Shown: piece by piece, positions 1-9,832 of the stretch | How the letters are laid out: the number at the start of each line of letters is the position of its first letter | Position numbering within the stretch: the first letter of the stretch is position 1 | Source: Burkholderia singularis | GTDB lineage: Bacteria > Pseudomonadota > Gammaproteobacteria > Burkholderiales > Burkholderiaceae | Direction of reading: 5' to 3' | DNA length: 64,000 nucleotides | Assembly: GCF_900176645.1 (NCBI RefSeq) | Contig: NZ_FXAN01000051.1 | Span: forward strand, 1 to 64,000 | The notes under the pieces: generated by a model | The model's database searches: none | Seen by the model: the letters and a program-made list of their open reading frames with translations, nothing else | Told to the model about the DNA's origin: nothing | Translations under genes and position numbers: made by a program

Positions 1-89
1 TCCGATCACATCGCCGGCTGATCACCGTCCGAACAGGGTGGGGGAATTTTACTTCGACACTTCTGGGGAAATTACGTCCGACGTTGACA
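1..89. mobile_element. Terminal end of an IS21-family-like insertion sequence (partial)
   Basis: Two imperfect direct repeats lie end to end: one at 41-64 starting GGGGAATTTTACTTCGAC and one at 65-89 starting GGGGAAATTACGTCCGAC. The second finishes in TTGACA at 84-89, so the element would begin TGTCAA on the other strand. Repeated GGGGAATTTTACTTCG-type units with a TGTCA terminus are how I remember IS21-family ends. No transposase lies inside the window, so the rest would be to the left. The reading frame of the following DUF1302 gene stays open through this stretch, but the translated residues do not resemble that family. The family assignment is from memory and was not searched. Confidence 0.55.
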
Positions 90-1388
90 AACTTCGGCGA
101 GAGCTTGTTTATCCCGGGCGTCAACCAATATCAAGTGTTGGACGTGACCGCGCTGCGTCAGCCCGGCACGCTGCTGAAGGAGGCGATCCTGCCGGTGCCG
201 CAGATCTCGGCCAACCTGGGGCTGGGCGGTGGCAAATCGATCGAGGCGTTCTACCAGTTCCAGTGGCGACGTAGCGCCATCGACGGTTGTGGCACCTACT
301 GGTCCCCGGCCACTGCGCTGAACTGCACGCCAGGTTCCATCCTCGTGGACGGCAACGGCACGTCCCCTTCGCAGCAGGCCTGGGGCGGCATACCGAACTA
401 TCAGTTCTCCAGACTACCCGACAAGACGCCGAGCAATAGCGGCCAGTTCGGCATCGCCTTCAAGGATATGGTCGAGTCGATCGACACTGAGTTTGGCGCC
501 TACTTTGTCAACTACGCTCCTAAAGTGCCGAATTTGTCTGCTGTGCGCCGCGCGGCGGGGCAGCCAGACGCCATCCAGCATCCGGCTGGTTCGGTCTACG
601 GCTTGCCACCGGCGATCACGGGTCTGATGGCGCAGAACGCGTCGATTTACTGGGACTACTCGGCCAACAACATCAAGGTGCTGGGGCTAAGCGCGTCCAC
701 CGTGCTGGGCGGCTGGTCGACCAGCGCTGAGCTGTCCTTCACCAAGGGCTTCCCGGTTCAATTGAACCCGGTCGATAGCTTCCTCGGTCTGGCGCTTGAC
801 AATGGGCCGGCGGCCGGCGTGTTTGGCGGCACCGCCGCGAAGGACATGCCCGGCTACGAACGCAAGAACAAATTGCAGATCCAGCTTTCGACGACAAAGG
901 TGTTTTCCCACGTGCTTGGCGCCGCGAGCGCCTCCTTCGTCGCAGAAGCGGCTTACCAGCGTTGGAACGGTATCGGCGATCCCTACACCGGCCTACGCTA
1001 CGGGCGAGGCTTCGAGTTCGGCGCCGCGCAGCACGCCAGCTTTGGCGGCGCTTGCCCGGCGGCGGCGACCAATGCCGGCAACTGCACGCAGGACGGCTAT
1101 TTCACCAGCAACGCCTGGGGCGTGCGCGCGATGATCGAACTCGAGTATCCGAACCTGATCCCGAACGTGGTGGTCAAGCCGCGTTTGTTCATCTCGGAAG
1201 ACGTGAAGGGTTGGTCGGCCGACGGCGTTTTCAGCCAAGGGCGTTATGCCATTACCCCAGGCGTGAAGTTCGAGGTAAACAAAAAATACACACTGGACCT
1301 GAGCTACACGCATTTCAATCCCAATGCCCGCTTCGACAGCTTTCATGATCGCGACTTCGTTGCGGCCGTGCTGACGGCCAGCTTCTGA
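90..1388 (+). pseudogene. DUF1302 family outer-membrane protein, 5'-truncated by the IS end
   Basis: The product is recognisable as DUF1302 from the motif NFGESLFIPG at the left edge (usually NWGES.FIP), followed by DVTALRQPG and LKEAILPVPQISANLGL, to a C-terminal beta-strand ending in Phe. About 432 residues remain, whereas family members are usually near 600 with a signal peptide and an N-terminal beta-rich part. Those are missing, and recognisable similarity starts exactly where the IS-like end stops. DUF1302 proteins are predicted beta-barrel or surface proteins. They are commonly encoded with DUF1329, a YCF48-like protein and an MMPL exporter in bacteria that use hydrophobic compounds, and that same order follows here. 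It is called a pseudogene because the start region is lost. The alternative is a fused 5' end outside the window. Confidence 0.65.
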
Positions 1389-1413
1389 GCGCTCTACACC
1401 GGAGACAGAATCC

Positions 1414-2763
1414 ATGTACCGTATCACTACCCCTGTTCGCTTGGCCAGTGTCGCGCTGCTGGCACTGGCAGCGCAGATAGGCGCGGCCAAGACACCGGCC
1501 GACCAGATCGCTCGTCTCGGCAAAGAACTTACACCCGTGGGCGCAGAGCGAGCCGGCAACAAGGACGGCACGATTCCCGCCTGGGATGGCGGTATCGCCA
1601 AACCCCCCGCGGGGTTCGACCCAGCCAAGGGATTGATCGATCCCTTTGCCGCCGATAAGCCGCTTTACACGATTACTGCTGCGAACGCCGGCCAGTACAA
1701 GGACAAGCTCGCCCCCGGCCAGCTCGCGTTGCTCAAGCGCTATCCGAGCTACCAGATCAGGGTTTATCCGACGCGGCGCTCGGCGGCTTATCCGGAAAGT
1801 GTCTACAACGCCGTCAAGGCCGAAGCCGGCACGATTGATATCGCCAACGAAGGCAATTCAGTCACCGGCGTGGAAAGCAGCACCGTGCCTTTTCCGGTGC
1901 CGACCACTGGCGTGGAGGTGATCTGGAATCACGCCTTTCGCTATCGCGGCCGCACGATGATCCGCTATACGACGGAATTCCCGGTGGATACCAACGGTAG
2001 CTTCACGCCGGTCAGACGCCATGAGGAAACCATTTTCGGTAACGGTATGAAGGACGTGCCGAACGTGCTGTTCTACTTCCTCACCACATGGGAGGCTCCG
2101 TCGTCGATCGCGGGCGAGGCTTTGCTCGCGCACGACTTCATCGACCAGGTGAAGCAGCCACGCGCCGCATGGCTTTACAACCCTGGCTCGCGTCGCGTGC
2201 TGCGGGCGCCGGAGGTGGCCTACGACACGCCGCGTACCGGCGTTGACGGCCTGTCGACAGTGGACGACTACGACGGTTTCAACGGCTCGCCCGATCGCTT
2301 CGACTGGAAGCTGGTCGGCAAGCGCGAAATGATCGTCTCGTACAACAACAGCAAGCTTACCGACAAGAGCCTCAAGTACAAGGACATCGTTAAGCCCACC
2401 AACATCAATCCGGATCTGCTGCGCTACGAGTTGCACCGGGTATGGGTTGTCGAGGCGACGCTTAAGAAAGGCAAGAGCCATATCTACGGCAAGCGAGTGT
2501 ACTACGTCGATGAGGATAGCTGGCAGATCGTGCATGCCGACCTCTACGACGGCCGTGGCGAGCTGTGGCGCGTGATGGAAGTGCATGGTGCTCAGTACTA
2601 CGATGCGCCGGCCTATTTCGTGGCAGGCATCGCGGAGTACGACCTCCAGGCGCGCCGCTACGTCACCAGCAATCTCACCAACGAAGAGAAGCCGATTCAG
2701 TTCAATGTGGCACTGAAACCGTCTGCCTTCACGCCCGACGCGCTGCGTCGCGTGGGCAACTGA
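1414..2763 (+). CDS. DUF1329 family periplasmic/outer-membrane protein
   Basis: A 449-residue protein with an N-terminal signal peptide (hydrophobic SVALLALAAQIGAA, cleavage expected near residue 25). DUF1329 features follow: ADQIARLGKELTPVGAERAGN near the mature N-terminus, then GTIPAWDGG, and a C-terminal half rich in Tyr/Trp strands including GKRVYYVDEDSW and HADLYDGRGELWR. The family is thought to have a LolA/LolB-like fold and to handle lipophilic ligands, but no reaction is established. It lies 25 bp after the DUF1302 gene and 7 bp before the beta-propeller gene, in an apparent operon with the MMPL exporter. Length is normal for the family. The family call is firm; the function is inference from context. 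Confidence 0.85.
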   Translation: MYRITTPVRLASVALLALAAQIGAAKTPADQIARLGKELTPVGAERAGNKDGTIPAWDGGIAKPPAGFDPAKGLIDPFAADKPLYTITAANAGQYKDKLAPGQLALLKRYPSYQIRVYPTRRSAAYPESVYNAVKAEAGTIDIANEGNSVTGVESSTVPFPVPTTGVEVIWNHAFRYRGRTMIRYTTEFPVDTNGSFTPVRRHEETIFGNGMKDVPNVLFYFLTTWEAPSSIAGEALLAHDFIDQVKQPRAAWLYNPGSRRVLRAPEVAYDTPRTGVDGLSTVDDYDGFNGSPDRFDWKLVGKREMIVSYNNSKLTDKSLKYKDIVKPTNINPDLLRYELHRVWVVEATLKKGKSHIYGKRVYYVDEDSWQIVHADLYDGRGELWRVMEVHGAQYYDAPAYFVAGIAEYDLQARRYVTSNLTNEEKPIQFNVALKPSAFTPDALRRVGN

Positions 2764-2770
2764 GGCAACC

Positions 2771-3952
2771 ATGCGGAACTCGGAGTGCACGTTCGCGACC
2801 CGCTTTGCAGGCCGTGCAGCACAGACTGCCTTGCTTGTTGTGCTGGCGCTGTCCGGTGGTGCGTGGGCGCTCGGGCAGACGGTCACACCGACGGCGACGC
2901 CGCTTGATTTGCTGGACACACCGGCTCCAGCCACCCGCAACGGTGCCCGCAAGCTGCTCGTCGACGTGACCCAGGCCGGCAAGCGGCTGGTGGCCGTTGG
3001 TGATATGGGTCTCATTGTGCATTCCGATGACTGGGGCGTCAGTTGGGCGCAGTCGCCGTCGCCGACCTCGGTGATGCTTACCGCTGTTGCGTTTGCGGAT
3101 GAGCGCAACGGCTGGGCGGTCGGCCATGACGGCGTGATTCTTGCCACGTTGGACGGTGGTGCCACTTGGCGACGCCAGTTCGACGGCAGGCAGGGAGATG
3201 CGCAGATGCTGGCCGCCGCGCGCGCGTCGCTTGAGCGGCTGCGTGCTGTACCGAATGTCGACGAGAAACGGCGCGAGCAGGCCGAGGATGCCGTCGCTTC
3301 CGCCGAGCAGTCGATTGCGGCGGGGCCGTCGCGCCCTCTGCTGGGTGTGCGGTTTTTCGATGCCGCGAACGGTTTTGCCGTCGGTGCGTTTGGCCAGTTG
3401 TTCGAAACCGGGGATGGCGGACAGCATTGGGACTATATCGGTGACCGGCTCGATAACGGCGAGGGCCTGCACCTTAACGGTATTACGCTGACCTCCGACG
3501 GCGACGTGCTGATCGCCGCAGAAGCCGGTGTTGTGTTCCGTTCGCGTGACCGGGGTCATACTTGGTCGCGCGGCCATACCGGCTACAACGGCTACCTATA
3601 CGGTGTGCTTGCGCTGCCCGGCTCCGTGCTGTTGGCTTACGGCTTCAAGGGCCATGCATTCCGCTCGGTCGATGGCGGCCAGCGCTGGACGGCGGTGCGT
3701 AGCGGCACCGACAAAACTCTCGTTGCCGGTGTCGTGCGCAGCAACGGCATCCCGTTATTGGTCGACGAGGATGGGCAACTGCTGACCAGTAGCGACCAAG
3801 CTCAAGCGTTCCGTCCTGTCGGCGCGCGCCTGTCGCAGCGTCGTCTTAGCGGCCTCGCCCTGATCGGTGCGAGTGCCAAACTATCAGCCGTGACGGTAGG
3901 ACTGGGCGGGGTCCGCATCCACCCGCTAGCGTCGCAAGGAAGCCAACAATGA
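2771..3952 (+). CDS. YCF48-like (BNR/beta-propeller) exported protein
   Basis: This 393-residue protein has an N-terminal hydrophobic signal (TALLVVLALSGGAWALG, about residues 18-34). Repeated propeller blades follow with motifs of the type GDMGLIVHSDDWGVSW, GHDGVILATLDGGATW, GAFGQLFETGDGGQHW and GFKGHAFRSVDGGQRW. The Asp-Gly-Gly-x-x-Trp repeats match the photosystem II stability factor YCF48/HCF136-like family, which in non-photosynthetic bacteria is typical of DUF1302/DUF1329/MMPL loci. A helical segment with charged residues interrupts the blades at about 140-180. The stop overlaps the start of the MMPL gene by 4 bp, so translation is probably coupled. A periplasmic assembly or binding role alongside the exporter is inference. 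Confidence 0.8.
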   Translation: MRNSECTFATRFAGRAAQTALLVVLALSGGAWALGQTVTPTATPLDLLDTPAPATRNGARKLLVDVTQAGKRLVAVGDMGLIVHSDDWGVSWAQSPSPTSVMLTAVAFADERNGWAVGHDGVILATLDGGATWRRQFDGRQGDAQMLAAARASLERLRAVPNVDEKRREQAEDAVASAEQSIAAGPSRPLLGVRFFDAANGFAVGAFGQLFETGDGGQHWDYIGDRLDNGEGLHLNGITLTSDGDVLIAAEAGVVFRSRDRGHTWSRGHTGYNGYLYGVLALPGSVLLAYGFKGHAFRSVDGGQRWTAVRSGTDKTLVAGVVRSNGIPLLVDEDGQLLTSSDQAQAFRPVGARLSQRRLSGLALIGASAKLSAVTVGLGGVRIHPLASQGSQQ

Positions 3953-6348
3953 CGACGGTGCAGCCCCCCCCAAAAAAACCCGGCTGGACTGCGCGTATCG
4001 AGGCTTTCGCGGCGCGGATGTTATTCGATCATCGGCCGCTGTGGCTGATGTTTTTTGCGCTGGCTTCGGCGGTGCTGCTGTGGCAGGCCACGTTGTTGCA
4101 GCCTGATGCGAGTTTTCGCAAGATGGTGCCGTCCCACCACCCGTTCATCTTGAACAGCCTGCGCTTCGAGAACGAACTCAGGCCACTGGGCAACACCATT
4201 CGCATCGCGGTGGAGGCGACCGACGGCGACATCTACAACTCCCGCTATCTCGAAGTTCTGCGCGAGATTACCGACGAGGTGTTCTACATCCCCGGCATCG
4301 ATCGCGGCAACTTGCGCTCGCTATGGACACCGAACACGCTTTGGTTCGAGGCTGCGGAGGATGGGCTACGTTCGGGTAAGGTGGTTCCGTCCGACTATGG
4401 CAGCCTGGGCGCCAAGCGCGATGCGGATATCGTGCGCGAGAACGTCGCCAAGGCCGGGCTGGTCGGCAGCCTGGTGGCCAACGATCATCGGTCCAGTGTG
4501 ATTGTGGCGCCGCTGCTCGAAAACGATCCGGATACTGGACAGAAGCTGGACTATCAGCGTTTCTCGCAGCGGCTCGAAAAGCAACTGCGAGCCAAGTACG
4601 AGCGCAAAGGCGTTCGCATCCATATCGTCGGCTTCGCCGAATTGGTTGGCCAACTGATCCAGGGCACTGCCTCGATCGGAATGTTTTTCCTGGTCACCGT
4701 GGTACTAACCACGTTGCTACTGTGGGCCTATTCGCGCTGCTGGCGCAGCACACTGGCGACCATCGCTTGCTGTCTGTTAGCGGTGGTGTGGCATCTGGGT
4801 TTGATGCATGCGCTCGGGTTCGGCCTCGATCCGTATTCGATCCTCGTGCCTTTTCTTACTTTCGCGATCGGCGTGTCGCATGCGGTGCAGAACATCAATA
4901 CCTTCGCGAGCGAAACCGTTCAGGGGGCCGGCAAGATGGCGGCGGCCCGTGCCACCTTCTGCCTGCTGTTCGTGCCGGGCACCGTGGCGCTGCTATGCGA
5001 CGTGGTGGGTTTTTCCACCTTGCTGACAATCGATATCGGAGTGATCCGGGAACTGGCCATTAGCGCCAGTATCGGTGTGGCGGTGATCATCTTCACCAAG
5101 ATGTTCCTGCTGCCGGTTGCGATGTCGTATGCCGGCATTTCGCGCGCCGGTCTGCGCGCGGCGCAGCGCCGCGCGCAGGGGCGGCATCGGTTGGCACATG
5201 CGATTTCGACGCTCGCGCAACCGCGACGTGCCTGGTTGGTCGTGGGACTGGCCGCCATGATGACGGCGGGCGGCCTCACGCTGAGTCGTCAACTGCAGGT
5301 CGGCGATCTGGACCCCGGGGCCCCCGAGCTTCGGCCAAACTCTGTATATAACCGCGACGTCGCTTTCTTCACCCGACACTACGCTACCAGTGCCGATGTC
5401 TTCGTCGTGATGGTCACCACGCCGCCCGATGCGTGCGGCGCCTATCCGAGCGCTGCGGTGGTGTCGAGGTTGCAGTGGGCGCTGGAGGAGACGCCCGGCG
5501 TGCAGGGCACGTTGTCGCTTTTCGATTGGATGAAGCAGATCATCGCCGGCACCTATGGCGGTAACCTGAAGTGGGCCACGGTCACGCGCAACCGCTACAT
5601 CTCGAATGCTGCGCACAAGGGTATTCCGGCCGCGTTCTACAACAACGACTGCTCGATGCTGCCCGTCATCGCGTACCTGGATGACCATAAGGCAACGACG
5701 TTGAAGGCGGTGGTGCGCACGGTCGAATCATTCAACGCGCGGTACCCCGACATCCACGCCAAAATCCTGTTGGCTGCAGGCAATGCCGGCATCGAGGCGG
5801 CCACCAACTCGGTGGTCGAACAAGCCTGGCGACCCATGTTGTTGCTGGTGTACGGCATCGTCGCAACGCTGTTGCTGCTGGAGTTCCGCTCGGTGCGCGT
5901 GATGTTGTGCCTGCTCATACCGCTCGTGATTACGTCGATCCTGTGCGAGGCCGTGATGACTCTGATGGGGCTCGGTGTAAAGGTGGCCACGCTACCGGTC
6001 ATCGCGTTGGGCGTGGGCATCGGCGTGGACTACGGTATTTACCTGTACAACCGGCTTGAGCTATTTCTGGCGCAGGGCCTGCCGTTACGAGAGGCCTACT
6101 TCGAGACAATGAAGACAACCGGTCTCGCGATCGCTTTTACCGGCGTCACGCTGGCGGTTGGCGTGCTGACGTGGATTTTTTCCGACATCAAGTTCCAGGC
6201 TGACATGGGGCTGCTGCTGACCTTCATGTTCTTATGGAACATGGTGGGCGCGGTGGTACTGATTCCGGCGCTGGCGGCATTAACAGGGTTGGGACGCCGG
6301 TCGCATCAGACAACGGCTGCGGCGCTGGCGATCGATGGCGAGCGCTAA
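3949..6348 (+). CDS. MMPL/RND superfamily transporter
   Basis: A 799-residue inner-membrane protein with two tandem repeats: a first membrane helix at about 25-45, a soluble loop, and a membrane bundle at about 245-400. A second helix at about 425-445, a second loop and a second bundle at about 630-780 follow. The second bundle carries PVIALGVGIGVDYGIYLYNRL, the usual MMPL/RND signature with the Asp of GxDY needed for proton coupling. Such single-subunit RND proteins move lipids, hopanoids or other hydrophobic molecules. It overlaps the YCF48-like gene by 4 bp and ends 42 bp before etfB. Context suggests transport of the same hydrophobic substrate or product as the beta-oxidation genes that follow; direction and cargo are unknown. 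Confidence 0.85.
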   Translation: MTTVQPPPKKPGWTARIEAFAARMLFDHRPLWLMFFALASAVLLWQATLLQPDASFRKMVPSHHPFILNSLRFENELRPLGNTIRIAVEATDGDIYNSRYLEVLREITDEVFYIPGIDRGNLRSLWTPNTLWFEAAEDGLRSGKVVPSDYGSLGAKRDADIVRENVAKAGLVGSLVANDHRSSVIVAPLLENDPDTGQKLDYQRFSQRLEKQLRAKYERKGVRIHIVGFAELVGQLIQGTASIGMFFLVTVVLTTLLLWAYSRCWRSTLATIACCLLAVVWHLGLMHALGFGLDPYSILVPFLTFAIGVSHAVQNINTFASETVQGAGKMAAARATFCLLFVPGTVALLCDVVGFSTLLTIDIGVIRELAISASIGVAVIIFTKMFLLPVAMSYAGISRAGLRAAQRRAQGRHRLAHAISTLAQPRRAWLVVGLAAMMTAGGLTLSRQLQVGDLDPGAPELRPNSVYNRDVAFFTRHYATSADVFVVMVTTPPDACGAYPSAAVVSRLQWALEETPGVQGTLSLFDWMKQIIAGTYGGNLKWATVTRNRYISNAAHKGIPAAFYNNDCSMLPVIAYLDDHKATTLKAVVRTVESFNARYPDIHAKILLAAGNAGIEAATNSVVEQAWRPMLLLVYGIVATLLLLEFRSVRVMLCLLIPLVITSILCEAVMTLMGLGVKVATLPVIALGVGIGVDYGIYLYNRLELFLAQGLPLREAYFETMKTTGLAIAFTGVTLAVGVLTWIFSDIKFQADMGLLLTFMFLWNMVGAVVLIPALAALTGLGRRSHQTTAAALAIDGER

Positions 6349-6390
6349 GGTCCGGCGAACGCCTTATTGGGGATTCTTATTGGAACGGAC

Positions 6391-7140
6391 ATGAAAGTAC
6401 TAGTCGCGGTCAAGCGCGTTGTCGACTTCAATGTGAAGGTTCGCGTGAAGTCGGACGGCAGCGGTGTCGATCTTTCCGGCGTCAAAATGAGCATGAACCC
6501 ATTCGACGAGATCGCCGTGGAGGAGGCGGTCCGCCTTAGAGAAGCAGGCGTGGCGGACGAGGTGATCGCCGTCTCGTGTGGCGTTTCGCAGTGTCAGGAA
6601 ACGTTGCGTACCGCTATGGCCATCGGAGCCGATCGCGGCGTCCTGATCGAGACTGACGAGGATCTGCAACCGCTCGCCGTGGCCAGACTGCTTAGGGCAC
6701 TGGTCGACAAGGAGCGACCGCAACTGATCATCGTGGGTAAGCAGTCGATCGACGACGACGCCAATCAAACAGGCCAGATGCTGGCCGCGCTGGCGGGTTT
6801 GCCGCAAGCCACGTTTGCCTCCAAGGTGCAGATTGCCGACGGCTGGGCCTCGGTGACGCGGGAAGTGGACGGCGGTCTGGAGACGTTGTCGGTCAAGCTG
6901 CCGGCCGTGGTCACGACCGACTTGCGCCTGAACGAGCCGCGTTACGTGACGCTGCCGAACATCATGAGGGCAAAAAAGAAGCCGCTGGAAACGATCAAGC
7001 CGGAAGACTTGGGCGTGGACGTGGCGCCGCATCTGAAGACACTCAAGCTTGCCGAGCCGCTCGGGCGCGGCGTTGGCGTGAAGGTGCCGGACGTGGCCAC
7101 GTTGGTGGCCAAGCTCAAGACGGAAGCCAAGGTGTTATAG
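6391..7140 (+). CDS. etfB: Electron transfer flavoprotein beta subunit
   Basis: A 249-residue product starting [12 protein letters not shown], the standard EtfB start. This is why the ATG at 6391 is chosen over an upstream GTG. Family motifs include [19 protein letters not shown], the AMP-binding-domain stretch [20 protein letters not shown], and the C-terminal [14 protein letters not shown]. With EtfA it accepts electrons from FAD-dependent acyl-CoA dehydrogenases and passes them to ETF:ubiquinone oxidoreductase, which is not encoded in this window. It is followed 53 bp later by etfA. Placement inside a locus with two acyl-CoA dehydrogenases suggests a dedicated ETF rather than the housekeeping copy. 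Confidence 0.95.
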   Translation: MKVLVAVKRVVDFNVKVRVKSDGSGVDLSGVKMSMNPFDEIAVEEAVRLREAGVADEVIAVSCGVSQCQETLRTAMAIGADRGVLIETDEDLQPLAVARLLRALVDKERPQLIIVGKQSIDDDANQTGQMLAALAGLPQATFASKVQIADGWASVTREVDGGLETLSVKLPAVVTTDLRLNEPRYVTLPNIMRAKKKPLETIKPEDLGVDVAPHLKTLKLAEPLGRGVGVKVPDVATLVAKLKTEAKVL

Positions 7141-7193
7141 GCGGTCATCCACGACACGCATACCTCCGAAGCACACTGAACAGGCAGATCAAG

Positions 7194-8129
7194 ATGACCG
7201 CGCTCGTTATTGCTGAACACACCCATCAAACCATCAAGGCCGGGACGCTGAGCGTCGTGACGGCTGCGCTGCAATGCGGCGGCGACGTCCATGTGCTGGT
7301 GGCCGGCGCAGATTGCGGCGCGGCGGCGCAAGCCGCTGCGCGCATCGCGGGCGTGACCAGAGTGTTGGTGGCCGATGCATCCCATTTTGCAGATGGCTTG
7401 GCCGAGAACGTTGCCGAACAGACGCTTGCCGTTGTCGGCGGCTACAGCCATATCCTGGCGCCCGCCACCGCCTATGGCAAGAATATCCTGCCGCGTGTGG
7501 CTGCAAGGTTGAACGTTGCGCAAGTCTCCGACATCACCAAGATCTGTAGCCCGGATACCTTCGAGCGTCCGATCTATGCCGGCAACGTGATCGCCACGGT
7601 GCAGTCGGATGACAAGGTGAAGGTGATCACCGTGCGCGGCACGGCATTCGATCCGGCCGCCGCCACCGGCGGTTCGGCCGCTATCGAGAGTCTGACGCCG
7701 GTGGCCGATGCCGGCATTTCGCAATTCGTCGCTCGTGAAGTGACCAGAAGCGATCGCCCGGAGCTGACCGCTGCAAAGACTGTCGTGTCGGGCGGTCGCG
7801 GCCTGGGTTCGGGCGAGAACTACGCCAAGGTGCTGACACCGCTTGCCGATAAGCTGGGGGCGGCGCTCGGCGCTTCGCGTGCCGCCGTGGATGCCGGTTT
7901 CGTACCAAACGACTATCAGGTTGGCCAGACCGGCAAGATCGTCGCGCCGCAACTGTACATCGCCGTGGGCATCTCGGGCGCGATCCAGCACTTGGCCGGT
8001 ATGAAGGATTCCAAGGTGATCGTGGCGATCAACAAAGACCCGGAGGCGCCGATATTCCAAGTGGCGGATTATGGTTTGGTGGGCGACCTGAATATCGTGG
8101 TGCCGGAGCTGGCGGCTGCTTTGGACTAG
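7194..8129 (+). CDS. etfA: Electron transfer flavoprotein alpha subunit
   Basis: The 311-residue protein has the EtfA N-terminal domain beginning [20 protein letters not shown]. The C-terminal FAD-binding domain includes [44 protein letters not shown] and [25 protein letters not shown]. All the FAD-contacting motifs are present, so it should be functional. It pairs with the adjacent EtfB and lies 50 bp before an aldehyde dehydrogenase in the same direction. The C-terminal region runs to the normal end VPELAAAL. Confidence 0.95.
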   Translation: MTALVIAEHTHQTIKAGTLSVVTAALQCGGDVHVLVAGADCGAAAQAAARIAGVTRVLVADASHFADGLAENVAEQTLAVVGGYSHILAPATAYGKNILPRVAARLNVAQVSDITKICSPDTFERPIYAGNVIATVQSDDKVKVITVRGTAFDPAAATGGSAAIESLTPVADAGISQFVAREVTRSDRPELTAAKTVVSGGRGLGSGENYAKVLTPLADKLGAALGASRAAVDAGFVPNDYQVGQTGKIVAPQLYIAVGISGAIQHLAGMKDSKVIVAINKDPEAPIFQVADYGLVGDLNIVVPELAAALD

Positions 8130-8179
8130 TTACAGCATGCCCGCCTGATAGCCGGTCACGCATTTGCCGAGGAGTCGAC

Positions 8180-9598
8180 ATGAAGAATGAACCGCATGAG
8201 TTCGCAACGCTCGTTTCGCTTTTGCAGGAGCAACGGGCTGCCTACCAACGGGCGCCTTACCCGGAATGGCGCGAGCGTGCCGAGCACTTGCGCCTGTTGC
8301 GCGCGATGCTGCTCGACAACCAGGACGCTATCGCCGAAGCCATTCATGCGGACTTTGGCCATCGCGCGAAGCTGGAAATCCAGATGTCAGAGTTCTGGTT
8401 GTCGAAGGAGGAGATCAACGATGCGCTCAAGCATGGCAAGCGGTGGATGAAGGCGCGCAAGCGCCCGATGAACAAATGGATGCTCCCGGCCAAGGCGTGG
8501 TTGATGCCGCAGCCGCTCGGCGTAATCGGCATCATCGCGCCGTGGAACTATCCGTTGCTGCTCGGCGTGACGCCGCTGATCGGCGCGCTTGCCGCAGGTA
8601 ACAGGGTGATGCTCAAGTTGTCCGAATTGACGCCGCGCTTTTCGGCACTGTTCGAGACGCTGATCGCCAAGACTTTTGCACGCGATCACGTGGCCGTGGT
8701 GAATGGCGATGCGGGCATCGGAGCAGTGTTCTCAAGCTTGCCGTTCGATCATTTGGTATTTACCGGGTCAACGAATGTGGGCTGTCATATATTGCATGCG
8801 GCGGCCGACAATCTCACGCCGGTCACACTCGAACTCGGCGGCAAGTCGCCAGCGATCATTGGCCCTGGCGCGCGATTCGACGCGGCCGTCGATTCGATCA
8901 TGAGCGGCAAGCTGCTCAATGCCGGCCAGACGTGCGTTGCGCCCGACTATGTGCTGTTGCCGAATGGGCAGGAACGTGCATTCATCGAGCAAGCGAGTGC
9001 CGTCGTTGCCAGGTTGTATCCAGACTTCGCAAACAATCGTGACTTCACTTCGATCATTTCCGATCGCCATTTCGCCCGTCTTCAGCAACTCGCCAACGAG
9101 GCGCAGAATGCCGGTGCGCAACTCCATCCGCTGGCAGACGGTACGAAAACCCAGGTGCCGCGTCGCTTCACGCCGACCATCTTGACGAGTGTGCCAGATC
9201 ACGCAGCCGTGATGCAGGAGGAAATATTCGGGCCGCTGCTGCCGCTCGTTCCCTATGACAGGCTGGAAGATGCGATTGCGTATGTCAATGCGCATCCGCG
9301 TCCACTCGCACTGTACTTGTTCGAGGAGTCGCAGCGCATCATTGATCGTGTGATGCGTGAAACGATTTCGGGCGGTGTGTCGGTGAACGAGACGCTGATG
9401 CATGCAGCGTGCGGGTCGCTGCCGTTCGGCGGTGTCGGGCAAAGCGGCATGGGCGCTTACCACGGTTACGACGGATTTGTGACCTTTTCAAAGATGAAGC
9501 CGATTCTGGTGCAGCCGCGTTTGAACGGCCGCCGTCTGCTTTCGCCGCCATACGGTGCGCGTTCCGCCGCGCTGGTCAAATTCATGCTCAAGGTTTGA
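8180..9598 (+). CDS. NAD(P)-dependent aldehyde dehydrogenase (coniferyl/fatty aldehyde type)
   Basis: A 472-residue class-3-like aldehyde dehydrogenase. The general-base Glu is in VTLELGGKSPAI (about residue 219) and the catalytic Cys in NAGQTCVAPDYVL (about residue 253). IIAPWNYPLLLGVTPL near residue 115 is the dinucleotide/substrate tunnel motif, and the C-terminal LPFGGVGQSGMGAYHGYDGF is typical of the coniferyl-aldehyde/fatty-aldehyde dehydrogenase group. It would oxidise an aldehyde to an acid for activation by the CoA ligases downstream. The start codon is preceded by GAGGAG-like sequence. It is the last gene before operator site A. In the proposed pathway it would oxidise the aldehyde end of oxygenase cleavage products; that substrate is inference. 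Confidence 0.88.
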   Translation: MKNEPHEFATLVSLLQEQRAAYQRAPYPEWRERAEHLRLLRAMLLDNQDAIAEAIHADFGHRAKLEIQMSEFWLSKEEINDALKHGKRWMKARKRPMNKWMLPAKAWLMPQPLGVIGIIAPWNYPLLLGVTPLIGALAAGNRVMLKLSELTPRFSALFETLIAKTFARDHVAVVNGDAGIGAVFSSLPFDHLVFTGSTNVGCHILHAAADNLTPVTLELGGKSPAIIGPGARFDAAVDSIMSGKLLNAGQTCVAPDYVLLPNGQERAFIEQASAVVARLYPDFANNRDFTSIISDRHFARLQQLANEAQNAGAQLHPLADGTKTQVPRRFTPTILTSVPDHAAVMQEEIFGPLLPLVPYDRLEDAIAYVNAHPRPLALYLFEESQRIIDRVMRETISGGVSVNETLMHAACGSLPFGGVGQSGMGAYHGYDGFVTFSKMKPILVQPRLNGRRLLSPPYGARSAALVKFMLKV

Positions 9599-9659
9599 TT
9601 GAATCGGGACGCGCAAGCCGTGCCGGCCGTGTTGAACAGGGCAGTGGCGGCCTGATCGG

Positions 9660-9707
9660 ATTTCGTCGCTTTCGACGATGCCGGCGATCCCACGATAGCG
9701 CAAGATC
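9660..9707 (+). promoter_or_regulatory. Operator site A, upstream of the acyl-CoA ligase operon
   Basis: A perfect inverted repeat TCGTCG-CTTT-CGACGA lies at 9663-9678, flanked by ATT and TG as at the five other sites. It sits about 150 bp before the first ligase start. At the usual distance (about 31 bp from the palindrome centre) the hexamer is only CAAGAT (9701-9706), so the -10 is weaker than at the other sites. The operator repeat is seen directly; its role is inferred from recurrence. Confidence 0.65.
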
Positions 9708-9832
9708 AAGGTGCGACGCGGCACCGCGCCGTACAGGGAGAGATAAGCGATGGCAGGTCCGATCGAAGGGCTGAGAGGCGTGGGCGGCAAGATGATGGCG
9801 TGCGTGCTTCAGACATTGGAGGTGGTGCGGGG

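Noticed and set aside
1-274. Alternative forward frame at 38-274 giving a 78-residue peptide
   Set aside because: It reads through the IS-like repeats and then out of frame inside DUF1302; no family resemblance.
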